Assembly: GCF_003795145.1 (NCBI RefSeq)
Contig: NZ_CP027786.1
Span: 2,480,001 to 2,544,000, forward strand
Length of the DNA: 64,000 nt
Origin: Tetragenococcus koreensis
Lineage (GTDB): Bacteria > Bacillota > Bacilli > Lactobacillales > Enterococcaceae
Direction: 5' to 3'
Part shown: positions 24,696-33,721 of the stretch, piece after piece
Layout of the letters: every line of letters begins with the position of its first letter
How positions within the stretch are numbered: the stretch's first letter is position 1
Notes under the pieces: generated by a model
What the model was told of the DNA's origin: nothing
The model's input: only the letters and a program-made list of their open reading frames with translations
The model's database searches: none
Program-made: the position numbers and the translations under genes

Positions 24696-26633
24696 TTATA
24701 TATTTTCCATCTGATTGAGAAAGCAATCAAAATCGTTGTTTTTTAGTATATTTTGTTGTGTTTGTGTGTCATTTAAAAGATCAACAAGCAGGTCATAAAT
24801 CTCTGCTGTTTCTTCATAATCTTCTTTTTTTATAGCAAATAAGAAAACGAAGTTTACTTGTTCTTCTTTCCCCCAATCTATTCCTTCTGGAATGATTGCG
24901 ACAGCTAGTTTTGATTCTTGAGCGATTAAAGACATTGGGTGAGGGATAGCGATCGTTTGGCCTATTCCTGTTTGCTCAATTTTTTCTCGCTCCATAATGC
25001 TAGCATAAAAATTTTGAGGCACAATATTTTCTTTTTCTAATTCTTCACTCATATCTTTTAATAACTCCACTTTCGATGTTTCTTTTGGTTCATAGAAAAA
25101 GAAACGTGGATCAAAAAGCTGTTCTATTGTTTGTTTTTGTTTTTCGAGTTCTTTTATGTGGGTATCAATTTTTCTGATTTCTGTATCCAAATAAGTCATG
25201 TCAATATAAATATAAGGGATAGATAATTTCCCCAAAGGAACAGTTGTAATCACAAAATCGATCGATTGCACGTCCGTTTTTTGCAATTCGACAAAGGAAA
25301 GCCGTTCGACGATACTAATTTGTTCTTTATATACATTTTTTATTTTTGCTTCAATGATTCTACTCATTGCTTTGCCGGTTCCACAAACTAATATTACTCG
25401 GTATTTATGTATTTGGTCGATTGAGTTTCTTTCAAATGCACCCGCGATATGTAAGGCAATGTAGCCGATTTCATCTTCAGAAAAATAAAGTCCATATTGT
25501 TCTCCGATTTCTTTTAAGCTGGTTAAACAAAGATCATAAGCTAATGGAAAAGAACGTTTGATCGTTGTTAATAATGGATTACTATGGCCCGCGTCCATTA
25601 CATTCATGTTTATAAATCCCTTAATGTGAGAAATTAAATCATCAATTAGTAACTGATCATCTGTCCAGTCAAAATTAAAAGAGGCTTTAATACGTTCTAG
25701 AAGTTTGTGCACAATAGCTTGAGCTGTTTTCTGTGAATCTATTTGTTCGTTTCCAACATTTACTAAACGTGGCGAATTAAGTGCTAGATAGTAAGTAAAA
25801 TATTTTTTCTCTTCATTGGGTAGTGTAATTTCATATTTTTCCTCAATATCTTGTATAAGTCGGTGAAGTGCATGGGTAGCTTTATTAAACAAGTCGGGTA
25901 CTTTTACCGGAAATTCATTAATAATTTGGTGATCCAATACGCGACTAATGCCCAGCGCAAAGTGAGTCAACATATTTCTATGATAATAGTCTGATTCTAG
26001 TAAACCTAGACCAGATAAGCGATATAATTCTATTTTTTCTAATTGTTCTAAATCAACGTTGTCGAATAAAGCAAATTCCATTTCAGTGAATCCAGTTAGA
26101 TACTCTTGCAAATCTTTTCCGATTAGCAAATCAATAATTGCTTGTCGTTTGGCAAATTCATCTCCCACTATCTCAAAACCGATATTAGGCCGATTGATTA
26201 CTTTTAACCCATAAGACAAAAGTGCGTCTCTGATTGCTTTTAAATAGCTATAAAAAGTATTTTTACTGACAAATAATTGATCCAAAAAATTTTCCAGCGT
26301 ATAAGGAGTTTGACTTTTAAACAAGATAAATAATAAAAGCGTTTGTCTCTCTTCTGCAGAAGAAAGAAATGTATCTGAAGCGGCTAAATTTTCTTTCCAC
26401 CAATGATCAAAAGCGCTTTGACTGGTTATATTTAATTGATAGCCTTTATTTCTGATCAAGGAAATGGAAGCATCGATTGGTTGTAATAGTTCGTTTAAAT
26501 TATTGATGTCGCTACGAATCGTCCGCTCTGTTACATGATTCGTGTTGCTTAGTTCTTGTATTGAAATGGGCTCTGTACGTTGCATTAACAATCCCAAAAT
26601 ATCGTCTAACCGTTGATAAGCTAGTTTCGCCAT
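24696..26633 (-). CDS. PRD-containing transcriptional activator with EIIB- and EIIA-like domains
   Basis: The 645-residue protein is of the LicR/MtlR/ManR class. In order it shows an N-terminal helix-turn-helix with ISIQELSNTNHVTERTIRSD (about 23-42), two PTS regulation domains (about 190-400, with histidines such as H336 and H395), a GatB-like EIIB segment VCGTGKAMSR with C417, and an EIIA-Fru domain with GQTIAIPHPM and H565. Phosphorylation by PTS proteins tunes such activators. It is divergent from the fructose-family PTS and alpha-mannosidase operon, so it most likely activates those genes. Confidence 0.9.
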   Translation of the reverse strand: MAKLAYQRLDDILGLLMQRTEPISIQELSNTNHVTERTIRSDINNLNELLQPIDASISLIRNKGYQLNITSQSAFDHWWKENLAASDTFLSSAEERQTLLLFILFKSQTPYTLENFLDQLFVSKNTFYSYLKAIRDALLSYGLKVINRPNIGFEIVGDEFAKRQAIIDLLIGKDLQEYLTGFTEMEFALFDNVDLEQLEKIELYRLSGLGLLESDYYHRNMLTHFALGISRVLDHQIINEFPVKVPDLFNKATHALHRLIQDIEEKYEITLPNEEKKYFTYYLALNSPRLVNVGNEQIDSQKTAQAIVHKLLERIKASFNFDWTDDQLLIDDLISHIKGFINMNVMDAGHSNPLLTTIKRSFPLAYDLCLTSLKEIGEQYGLYFSEDEIGYIALHIAGAFERNSIDQIHKYRVILVCGTGKAMSRIIEAKIKNVYKEQISIVERLSFVELQKTDVQSIDFVITTVPLGKLSIPYIYIDMTYLDTEIRKIDTHIKELEKQKQTIEQLFDPRFFFYEPKETSKVELLKDMSEELEKENIVPQNFYASIMEREKIEQTGIGQTIAIPHPMSLIAQESKLAVAIIPEGIDWGKEEQVNFVFLFAIKKEDYEETAEIYDLLVDLLNDTQTQQNILKNNDFDCFLNQMENI

Positions 26634-26851
26634 TTTTTCACCCCCTATGTTGTGTTTTTTCTTCTATGTACTATCATACATGAAAATTTTGTGGATTAGT
26701 ATGGAAGTGATATCTTAGCTTTTTCCAAGGAAGGTGGAAATGCTTTTGGAATTTGTGTGACTAGCTAATTTCCATTTTTAGTTGAAATTGGAAGGGTTTA
26801 CGATTTGGTAGTTTCAGCATAGAGTAAAGTTATCAAGAGGGAGGTGTTTCG

Positions 26852-27313
26852 ATGAAATTTGATGAAGAAAATATCTTGCTTGATCTATCGGTTACGTCAA
26901 AAACGGAACTATTTAAAGTGATTGCAGATTATGCTCAAAGTTTAAATTATATCGAAAATACTGAAAAAGTATCTGAAGCTTTTTTAGATAGGGAAAAAGA
27001 ATTTTCAACAGGATTACAGGATGGTTTTGCGATACCACATGCTAAATCTGAATTTGTATTATCGCCAACCGTTTTTTTTATTCGTTTGAAAAAACCATTA
27101 TCATGGGAAACCTTTGATGGGACAGATGTAAAACATCTTTTCGCTCTGTTGGCCGCGAAAAAAAACGCCGGTACTGTTTACTTGAAAATGTTGAGTAATT
27201 TATCTCAAGCGTTATTGGAAGAAGAATTTATTCACAAAATTAAAGGAAGCGTTAGTAAAGAGGAATTGGTTGTATTAATTAATAAGGAAATGATAGGAGA
27301 GGAAATTAAATGA
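26852..27313 (+). CDS. PTS fructose-family EIIA component
   Basis: The 153-residue protein has the EIIA-Fru site GLQDGFAIPHAK with the phospho-histidine at residue 63. It is the first gene of the operon, with GGGAGG upstream of its ATG, and overlaps EIIB by 4 nt. In E. coli the homologous mannosylglycerate transporter MngA has A, B and C domains fused; here each is separate. Confidence 0.85.
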   Translation: MKFDEENILLDLSVTSKTELFKVIADYAQSLNYIENTEKVSEAFLDREKEFSTGLQDGFAIPHAKSEFVLSPTVFFIRLKKPLSWETFDGTDVKHLFALLAAKKNAGTVYLKMLSNLSQALLEEEFIHKIKGSVSKEELVVLINKEMIGEEIK

Positions 27314-27633
27314 AAATTGTAGGAATTACTTCATGTCCAGCTGGATTAGCACATACACCGATGGCGGCAAAGGCTTTAGAAAAAGCCGGAGAAACTTTGG
27401 AATACGATGTCAAAATTGAACAACAAGGTTCGCTTGGCCAGGTAAATAAAATATCACAAGATGAAGTAGATCAGGCAGATTTTGTTCTATTTGCTACGGA
27501 CCAAAAGATTATTGACAGTGAACGCTTTAAAGGGAAACCGCAATTGCGGGTAAATATTACAACTTGTATTAAAGCACCGGAAGCAGTTTTGAAAAAATGT
27601 GTTGCAGCGGTTAGACAACGTCAAGAAAATTAG
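27310..27633 (+). CDS. PTS fructose-family EIIB component
   Basis: The 107-residue protein begins KIVGITSCPAGLAHTPMAAK, the EIIB-Fru signature with the phospho-cysteine at residue 9. It lies between EIIA (4-nt overlap) and EIIC (19-bp gap) and transfers phosphate to the sugar bound in EIIC. Confidence 0.9.
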   Translation: MKIVGITSCPAGLAHTPMAAKALEKAGETLEYDVKIEQQGSLGQVNKISQDEVDQADFVLFATDQKIIDSERFKGKPQLRVNITTCIKAPEAVLKKCVAAVRQRQEN

Positions 27634-27652
27634 GAAAGGTGGATAAACAAAG

Positions 27653-28756
27653 ATGAAAAAGCTATTTTCTGAATTAAAAGGGCATTTAATGAGCGGTATT
27701 AGCTATATTTTACCATTAATTATTGGCGCTTCTTTGGTTGTTGCAATTGCTAAAGTCATTGGGTTTGCTATGGGAGCAACCACTTTGGATCCGTATGAAG
27801 ATGGTCAAGGCTTTATGCACGCGCTTTATTTAGTGGAACAAGTAGGCTGGACAGGAATTGGTCTAATTAATACGGTATTAGCTGGTTTCATTGCTTATTC
27901 AGTTGGGGATAAAGCGGCAATCGGCGCTGGATTTATTGGCGGGGCTGTTGCAACAGAAACCAATGCTGGTTTTTTAGGGGCGCTAATCGCCGGGTTCTTG
28001 GCAGGTTATTTGGTGAAATGGGCAAAAGATCGTATTAAATTACCTGAATCGTTTAGTAGTGTGATGCCGCTGGTTATTTTGCCACTGATTGCAACGCTGT
28101 CTGTTGCAATTGTTATGGGGGCAATTCTTGTTGGACCTCTGTCATGGATTAACGAAAGTTTAATCAATTGGATCAAACATATGATTGAAAACGATGTGAA
28201 TCAAGTTGTTTTAGCAATGATCATGGGAGGTATGATCGGTGTCGATCTAGGTGGTCCTGTTAATAAAGCCTCTTGGATGGCTGGTAATGTTTTATTAGCC
28301 GAAGGGATATATTTGCCAGCGATTATCGTTAATGTAGCTAATTGTGCGTTGCCCTTAGGTTATGCCTTAGCAACGGTATTTCACAAAAATCGTTTTAATA
28401 ATGAGTTAAAAGATGCAGGTAAAAATAACTTTGTTATGGGATTTATTGGTATTACAGAAGGAGCGATTCCTTTCACGTTAATCAGTCCATTGAAATTAGT
28501 GTTGGTTAATGTGATCGGTGCAGGTCTTTCTTCAGCGGTTGGGGTGTTTCTTGGAATGTATGCGAAAATGCCCCCTGTTGGAGGGATTTACGGGTTCTTT
28601 TCCGTTGGTTCTGGCTGGGCATACTTACTAGGTATCTTATTAGGCGCTACTTTTATTGGAACAGTTGCTCCATTACTTGTTAATTTCAATAAAGGTGACG
28701 ACCTTGAAGTGGAAGATGTTGATGTTGACAGTATTGACATTAGTTTTGAAAATTAA
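27653..28756 (+). CDS. PTS fructose-family EIIC component
   Basis: The 367-residue membrane protein has about nine hydrophobic segments. It opens with LKGHLMSGISYILPLIIGAS (about 9-28) and contains GGMIGVDLGGPVNKASWMAG and GITEGAIPF, the substrate-binding motifs of EIIC-Fru proteins. The acidic C-terminal tail has no fused domains. With the alpha-mannosidase gene 38 bp downstream, the likely substrate is an alpha-mannoside such as mannosylglycerate. Confidence 0.85.
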   Translation: MKKLFSELKGHLMSGISYILPLIIGASLVVAIAKVIGFAMGATTLDPYEDGQGFMHALYLVEQVGWTGIGLINTVLAGFIAYSVGDKAAIGAGFIGGAVATETNAGFLGALIAGFLAGYLVKWAKDRIKLPESFSSVMPLVILPLIATLSVAIVMGAILVGPLSWINESLINWIKHMIENDVNQVVLAMIMGGMIGVDLGGPVNKASWMAGNVLLAEGIYLPAIIVNVANCALPLGYALATVFHKNRFNNELKDAGKNNFVMGFIGITEGAIPFTLISPLKLVLVNVIGAGLSSAVGVFLGMYAKMPPVGGIYGFFSVGSGWAYLLGILLGATFIGTVAPLLVNFNKGDDLEVEDVDVDSIDISFEN

Positions 28757-28794
28757 ATTTGTAAGTATTTATCCAATTAGAAAGGTAGTGGCTG

Positions 28795-31476
28795 ATGAAA
28801 AAAACAGTACATGTCGTTCCACATACACATTGGGATAGAGAATGGTATTTTACCACTAGTCGTTCAAAAGTTTATTTGATGCATGATTTAAAAAATGTAT
28901 TGGGGCAGTTAGAGGCGAATAATTCTTACAATACGTTTATTTTAGATGGACAAGCTTCTTTATTAGACGATTATTTAAAGTGGCGTCCACAAGACAAGGG
29001 ATGTATCAAAAACTTAGTGGAACAAGGAAAGTTGGTTATTGGTCCTTGGTACACACAAACAGATCAATTAGTGATTTCTGGTGAGAGTATCGTACGTAAT
29101 CTTTCCTATGGGATGAGGATTTGTGAAAAGTTCGGCGATTATATGAACGTGGGATACGTCCCTGACTCATTTGGGCAAGCTGCCAGCATGCCGCAAATTT
29201 ATCAAGAATTTGGAATAGAAGATACAATGTTTTGGCGAGGTGTCAGTGATGATGAAGTGGAACACACTGAGTATCAATGGCAGGGCGAAGATGGCTCCGT
29301 AGTAAATGTTTACCAAATTCCTACTGGTTATTACATTGGTGGAGCTATTCCTGAACAAAAGGAGGATTTGGCGGAATTTTTACACGAAGAGCCATTTCAT
29401 ACGACCTGGTCACGCAGCGTGACCGATCAAGTCTATTTTCCTAATGGTTTCGATCAGGCACCGGTACGAAAAAACTTACCGGAACTTGTTGAACGCATGA
29501 ATGAATTATACCAAGATGAATATCAATTGCAGTTTTCTACTATTGAAAAATATATCCAAGCGGTTAAGCAACAAAATCCTGAATTAGAAGAAGTTGAAGG
29601 AGAACTGCTTAATGGAAAGATGATGCGTATTCACAAATCGATTTTTTCCTCCCGTTCTGATTTAAAGGCTATGAATACACAAATTCAACATTATTTGGTT
29701 AACATTTTAGAACCGATATTGAGTATTACACAAGCGCTTGGCTTTGAATATCCGGTTGAAACAGTCCGAGAAGTTTGGAAGCTAATGTTTGAAAATGCTG
29801 CGCATGATTCGATTGGTTCTTGTGTTTCTGATATGACAAATGAAGATATTTATTTACGATATAAGCAGGCCAGAGATATTTCATTGAATTTAGTCGAACT
29901 TTCGATGCGTAATATTGCTACAAGGATTAAAAATACAAGTGAGATCACGTTTACAATTTTCAATACACTTGATCATACGCGAACCGAAGTGATTGAAACA
30001 GAAGTATATGTGCCACAAAAAGATTTTGCGCTCTATGATGCGAAAGGAAACCCGGTCGATTATACAATCATAGACTGGGTGGATCAAACGGACTACGTTT
30101 TGAATCAAGGGAACACATTAGATCCTTCAAAAACATTTTACATCCCGGACAAAGTTTATAAAACGCGACTTGCTATTAGTGGGTCTGATCTGTCAAGTAT
30201 GGGTTATATGCAGTTAACACTTGACCTAAAAGGTAATACATTAAAAGACCTTGAAGATAAGAAAAATCATATATTAGAAAACGAGTATTATAAGGTCACA
30301 ATTAACCCTAATGGCTCCTTGGAAATATTAGATAAAACAAATCAGAACATTTACCATGAGCAAGCAATCATTGAAGAAAATGGTGATGATGGCGATTCAT
30401 TCAACTATTCACCGCCTAAAGAAGATTTCGTTATTCGATCAACTGATTTTGTACCAGATATTCAAGTGCAATGTTCGGAGCTTATCAAAATTGCGATGGT
30501 CAGTTATAATATGAAAGTTCCCCGTGGCTTAGGCGAACGTGCGAAACATGAGGCGCATATTTCAATGCCAGTAACGTTAAAAATAACATTAAAAAAGGGA
30601 ACTTCTGTTATCGATTTTGCGCTTGATGTCGACAACCAACAAGTTGATAGCCATCGTTTATGTGTACTATTTGATACGGGGATCTCTTCTAAATTTTCAA
30701 TTGCTGATCAACAATTTGGTGTATTGCAACGGCCGGTTGTTCGACAAAAAGAGTTGGAACTTTGGGAACAAAATCCAGAAAACTGGAATGAAAAACCAAT
30801 ATCAATTGAAACGTGTCAAAGTTTTGCAGGATTATTTGATGAAAATCATGGGGTTGCCGTAATGCCAAAAGGCGTACGTGAATATGAAATTGTGGGCGAT
30901 AATTACGATACAATCCGACTAACAATTTTTCGTACCTATGGTTTTATGGGGAAAGAAGATTTACTTTATCGGCCCGGTAGAGCTTCTGGGGACAAAGTAG
31001 TTGAAACACCAAACGCTCAATTGCATAAAAAAATGCAATTTAATTTTTCAACCGCTTATTTTTCCGAACCATTCAACGAAGCAAATGTTTCGAACATTGC
31101 TAAAGCTGCGGTAACTCCAGTACAAGTTTTTCAATATGCAGAATTTTTAAATTCTCGCTTGATTTTTACGTTGGATGACGTGGAGCAGCAATTTGCAAAA
31201 GGTTTTAGTTTGTTTGAATCAACAGATCATCTAACTTTGAGTCTTGTCAAAAAAGCAGAACAACGCGCAGGTTACATTATGCGTTATTATAATGGACATT
31301 TGTACGAGTCTTTGCCTGAAAAAATCTTTTTTAATGTACCAGTCCAATACGCTGAATTGGTTAACTTAAAAGAAGAGAAGACAAAACAACTGGAAATAAT
31401 GGATAATACAATCACTATCCCAAATATTACGCACGCTAAATTTGTTACGATTTACGTTGAGTTGGATCATCAATAA
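28795..31476 (+). CDS. GH38 alpha-mannosidase (MngB-like)
   Basis: The 893-residue cytosolic glycosidase starts with the zinc motif HVVPHTHWDREW (about 6-17), has the nucleophile region GYVPDSFGQAASMP with Asp124, and NAAHDSIGSCVSD in the helical domain, then a long beta-rich C-terminus. Length matches E. coli MngB (877), which hydrolyses 2-O-(6-phospho-alpha-mannosyl)-glycerate. No signal peptide is seen, fitting an imported phosphorylated substrate. The family and PTS context support a mannosylglycerate or other phospho-alpha-mannoside substrate; this is inferred. Confidence 0.9.
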   Translation: MKKTVHVVPHTHWDREWYFTTSRSKVYLMHDLKNVLGQLEANNSYNTFILDGQASLLDDYLKWRPQDKGCIKNLVEQGKLVIGPWYTQTDQLVISGESIVRNLSYGMRICEKFGDYMNVGYVPDSFGQAASMPQIYQEFGIEDTMFWRGVSDDEVEHTEYQWQGEDGSVVNVYQIPTGYYIGGAIPEQKEDLAEFLHEEPFHTTWSRSVTDQVYFPNGFDQAPVRKNLPELVERMNELYQDEYQLQFSTIEKYIQAVKQQNPELEEVEGELLNGKMMRIHKSIFSSRSDLKAMNTQIQHYLVNILEPILSITQALGFEYPVETVREVWKLMFENAAHDSIGSCVSDMTNEDIYLRYKQARDISLNLVELSMRNIATRIKNTSEITFTIFNTLDHTRTEVIETEVYVPQKDFALYDAKGNPVDYTIIDWVDQTDYVLNQGNTLDPSKTFYIPDKVYKTRLAISGSDLSSMGYMQLTLDLKGNTLKDLEDKKNHILENEYYKVTINPNGSLEILDKTNQNIYHEQAIIEENGDDGDSFNYSPPKEDFVIRSTDFVPDIQVQCSELIKIAMVSYNMKVPRGLGERAKHEAHISMPVTLKITLKKGTSVIDFALDVDNQQVDSHRLCVLFDTGISSKFSIADQQFGVLQRPVVRQKELELWEQNPENWNEKPISIETCQSFAGLFDENHGVAVMPKGVREYEIVGDNYDTIRLTIFRTYGFMGKEDLLYRPGRASGDKVVETPNAQLHKKMQFNFSTAYFSEPFNEANVSNIAKAAVTPVQVFQYAEFLNSRLIFTLDDVEQQFAKGFSLFESTDHLTLSLVKKAEQRAGYIMRYYNGHLYESLPEKIFFNVPVQYAELVNLKEEKTKQLEIMDNTITIPNITHAKFVTIYVELDHQ

Positions 31477-31641
31477 TTAAACATATACTGCAAAATAGAA
31501 AATGTTTAAGTTTGCGATGGTTTTGTTTATTGGAAAAGTCCAGTTATATTTTTGTACAAGTGAACATCGACCTAAAATTGGAAAAGGGAACAGTAAAGAA
31601 TAATAAGGGCAACCTTAAATCAGTTCAACCATGAAATTTAA

Positions 31642-31677
31642 TTGACAGCCACCTTCATACGTATTACAATGTAATAC
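31642..31677 (+). promoter_or_regulatory. relBE promoter with operator over the -10
   Basis: TTGACA (31642-31647) and TACAAT (31665-31670) are 17 bp apart. GTATTAC-AAT-GTAATAC (31661-31677), a perfect 7-bp inverted repeat, covers the -10 box and is the expected site for RelB-RelE autorepression. Confidence 0.8.
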
Positions 31678-31696
31678 AAGTGGAGGTGGTATTGTT

Positions 31697-31927
31697 ATGG
31701 CTATGATCACAGTACGTGTAAGTGACTCAGAAAAAGAATGGTTGAATTATATGGCCGATTTCTATGGGATCTCTTTGTCTGATCTTTTAAAAACATATTC
31801 GATGGAACAATTAGAAGACGAGTATGACCGTCAAACGGCTGATATTGCGTATAAACGTTGGCTAGAAAATGGTAAACAAACAGTATCAATGGATGAAATC
31901 CTTTCTGAATTTGGAGGTTTGGAATGA
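31697..31927 (+). CDS. relB: RelB-like antitoxin (DUF6290 type)
   Basis: The 76-residue protein has a ribbon-helix-helix N-terminus (MITVRVSDSEKEWLNYMADF, about 3-22) and an acidic C-terminus that would wrap the toxin. GGAGGTGG lies upstream. It overlaps the RelE gene by 4 nt. It is probably transcribed from the strong promoter with a palindromic operator at 31642-31677. Confidence 0.8.
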   Translation: MAMITVRVSDSEKEWLNYMADFYGISLSDLLKTYSMEQLEDEYDRQTADIAYKRWLENGKQTVSMDEILSEFGGLE

Positions 31928-32190
31928 GCTATCGCTTAATCTTTTCTTCTGAAATACAAAAACAGTTTAGAAAAATGGATAAATATCAAGCTACTTTAAT
32001 TACTCGTTGGCTATATCAGCATATTGACGGAATTGACAATCCTCGCAAATTTGGAAAAGTGCTAACTGCAAACCGGTCTGGTCAATGGCGCTATAGAATT
32101 GGCAAATATCGCGTTATTGTTGAAATAGAAGACAGCCAATTAGTTGTACTAGCTGTTCAAGTTGGGCATAGGAAAAATATTTACGATTAA
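31924..32190 (+). CDS. relE: RelE/ParE-family toxin
   Basis: The 88-residue basic protein has the RelE fold pattern: YRLIFSSEIQKQFRKMDKY at the start, WRYRIGKYRVIVEIED in the middle (about 58-73) and VGHRKNIYD at the end, including the Arg/Tyr residues used for ribosome-dependent mRNA cleavage. It is translated with the antitoxin through a 4-nt overlap. Confidence 0.85.
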   Translation: MSYRLIFSSEIQKQFRKMDKYQATLITRWLYQHIDGIDNPRKFGKVLTANRSGQWRYRIGKYRVIVEIEDSQLVVLAVQVGHRKNIYD

Positions 32191-32238
32191 AGGGGCTATT
32201 ACTAAACTTTTTGTTGTTTAAACAAGTAACAAAAAAAG

Positions 32239-32267
32239 TTGAATAGGATAAGAAACTTTGCTATAAT
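32239..32267 (+). promoter_or_regulatory. Promoter of the antisense antitoxin RNA
   Basis: TTGAAT (32239-32244) and TATAAT (32262-32267) are 17 bp apart, giving a start near 32274. No open frame follows. Confidence 0.75.
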
Positions 32268-32273
32268 TGTTAT

Positions 32274-32392
32274 GTAAAGAAGAGCTGTGAGAACAACTCT
32301 TCAATAACAGCACCGTTTAAGACGGTGACCAGTTTTAAATGTTGAAAAATAATCGTCTACCGGCTAAAGTTTGACGGTTATTTTCTTTTGTC
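32274..32392 (+). ncRNA. Antisense RNA antitoxin (RatA-like) of a type I module
   Basis: The candidate transcript runs from the promoter at 32239-32267 to a terminator AATAATCGTC...GACGGTTATT followed by TTTTCTTTT (about 32345-32388). Its 3' end overlaps the 3' end of the minus-strand toxin gene, the convergent tail-to-tail layout of txpA/ratA and related loci. It contains further stems such as CACCGT...ACGGTG. Confidence 0.6.
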
Positions 32393-32482
32393 GTTTTTTA
32401 TCAACTCTACAACTAATTTGATTAAGGCAATAGTAAATGTACTAAATGCCAACATCAGCTGTAAAGCATCCGAAACGGACAA
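32378..32482 (-). CDS. Putative holin-like type I toxin
   Basis: The 34-residue peptide, starting with TTG at 32482, reads SVSDALQLMLAFSTFTIALI then KLVVELIKNDKRK: one membrane helix and a basic tail, the pattern of the holin-like toxins of Lactobacillales and TxpA. GAAAGGAG lies just upstream. A start at an ATG 13 codons earlier (MCVLTKSEERR...) is possible, giving 47 residues. Free peptide would damage the membrane. The plus-strand antisense RNA overlaps its 3' end. Confidence 0.7.
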   Translation of the reverse strand: MSVSDALQLMLAFSTFTIALIKLVVELIKNDKRK

Positions 32483-32689
32483 AAAGCTTCTCCTTTCTTC
32501 AGATTTAGTTAGCACGCACATACGCACCACCTCACTTTCGAAAAAGATAGCCACCGTCATAAACTTTACTGTTACTTAATAAAGTAACATAAAAGACGCT
32601 GAAATTCTATATATTTCGTGTTAGTAATTATTTATTTTTTCTTATAATAATGGGTGTGATGATAGTGTCTCAAAATACTTGCTACAAAC

Positions 32690-32737
32690 AAATACCAGAA
32701 ACAAACATTAGGTTTAAGATGTTTGCTCCCGGTATTT
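32690..32737 (-). terminator. Terminator after pcp
   Basis: AAATACC (32690-32696) pairs with GGTATTT (32731-32737), with an inner CAAACAT/ATGTTTG stem. It lies just after the pcp stop on the minus strand. Confidence 0.75.
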
Positions 32738-32747
32738 TTGTTAAGTA

Positions 32748-33395
32748 TTAATGTGTTTCTCCGCCAACAGCTTTTAGATCCTCTTTACCTGCAAAATCAA
32801 CAATCGCTTCAAGGCCTTTTTCAATACAAAAGGCCATGTCAGAAATGTTCATAAATGGTTGATTCGGTTTGTCTACAACTTGTTCAGCGATAAAAGGCAC
32901 GTGGATAAAACCGCCTTTCATATTGGGAAATTCTTTATCAATCATGTATTGCACTTGGTACATGATATGATTGCAAACAAAAGTTCCAGCTGTATTAGAA
33001 ACTGCTGTTGGAAAGCCATTCCTTTTAATATTTTCTACCATCGCTTTTACTGGCAGCTGAGTAAAGTAAGCAGCTTGACCATCCGATTGGATGAGTTGAT
33101 CAATGGGCTGGTTGCCTTCGTTATCAGGAATTCGAGCATCATCGACATTGATGGCAACTCTTTCTGGGGTAATGGTAAAACGGCCGCCAGCTTGTCCGAT
33201 ATTTAAAACGATATCGGGTTGATGTTTTTGGATCGCTTGTTTACAAACATCAGCTGACTTACCATAAACGGTAGGGATTTCTTCTTTAACAATTTCAGCA
33301 TCTTTGATTGTATCAGGAAGTTTTTTTACCGCTTCCCAAGCAGGATTTATTTTTTCTCCACCAAATGGATCGAATCCAGTAACTAAAATTTTCAT
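32748..33395 (-). CDS. pcp: Pyroglutamyl-peptidase I
   Basis: The 215-residue cysteine peptidase removes N-terminal pyroglutamate. The start motif [12 protein letters not shown] is typical, and the triad is visible as Glu78 (TPERVA), Cys141 (TFVCNH) and His165 (FIHVPF). The ATG at 33395 has AAAGGAAG upstream; the longer frame to 33497 is encoded by palindromic repeats and is rejected. It lies downstream of the DUF979/DUF969 genes on the same strand, so released 5-oxoproline and that transporter pair are probably functionally linked. Confidence 0.92.
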   Translation of the reverse strand: MKILVTGFDPFGGEKINPAWEAVKKLPDTIKDAEIVKEEIPTVYGKSADVCKQAIQKHQPDIVLNIGQAGGRFTITPERVAINVDDARIPDNEGNQPIDQLIQSDGQAAYFTQLPVKAMVENIKRNGFPTAVSNTAGTFVCNHIMYQVQYMIDKEFPNMKGGFIHVPFIAEQVVDKPNQPFMNISDMAFCIEKGLEAIVDFAGKEDLKAVGGETH

Positions 33396-33426
33396 ATTGA
33401 TTCTTCCTTTCATTTTTGAGCCTTTT

Positions 33427-33702
33427 TGAGTAACGTTTTCTTGATCCTTTACTCGTTTTTCCAATCTTGAGTAAAGCTTTCCTATTTCTTTCCTCATTAT
33501 TCTGGTTTTGAGTAACGTTTCTTGGTTTCACTCCTCAATTTTCCGATAATGAGCAATATTTTCTAATTTCCTTTCTCATTCTGGCCTTTTTTGAGTAACG
33601 TTTCCTCATTTCCTTACTCGTTCTTCCGATAATGAGTAAAGTTTTCTTATTCCTTTACTCGTTTTTCCAGTTTTGAGGAACGTTTCTCGTGTTCTTTCCT
33701 CA
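33427..33702 (-). repeat. Palindromic repeat array 2 (29-nt units, 41-nt period)
   Basis: Seven 29-nt units start at 33427, 33468, 33509, 33550, 33592, 33633 and 33674 (steps 41, 41, 41, 42, 41, 41). On the + strand they read TGAGTAA-N15-TTACTCG or TGAG-N21-CTCA. On the minus strand, which is the transcribed one, they are purine-rich like array 1 (CGAGTAAAGGAATAAGAAA type). Linkers are 12-13 nt and partly alike (TTTTTCCAATCT, TTTTTCCAGTTT, TTCTTCCGATAA). The array occupies the gap between the DUF979 stop and pcp. Confidence 0.85.
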
Positions 33703-33721
33703 ATTTTCTTCCATTTTTATA

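Noticed and set aside
33396..33531. N-terminal extension of pcp and a separate 72-residue minus-strand frame
   Set aside because: Both are encoded by the palindromic repeats. The pcp ATG at 33395 has its own ribosome site and matches the family start.
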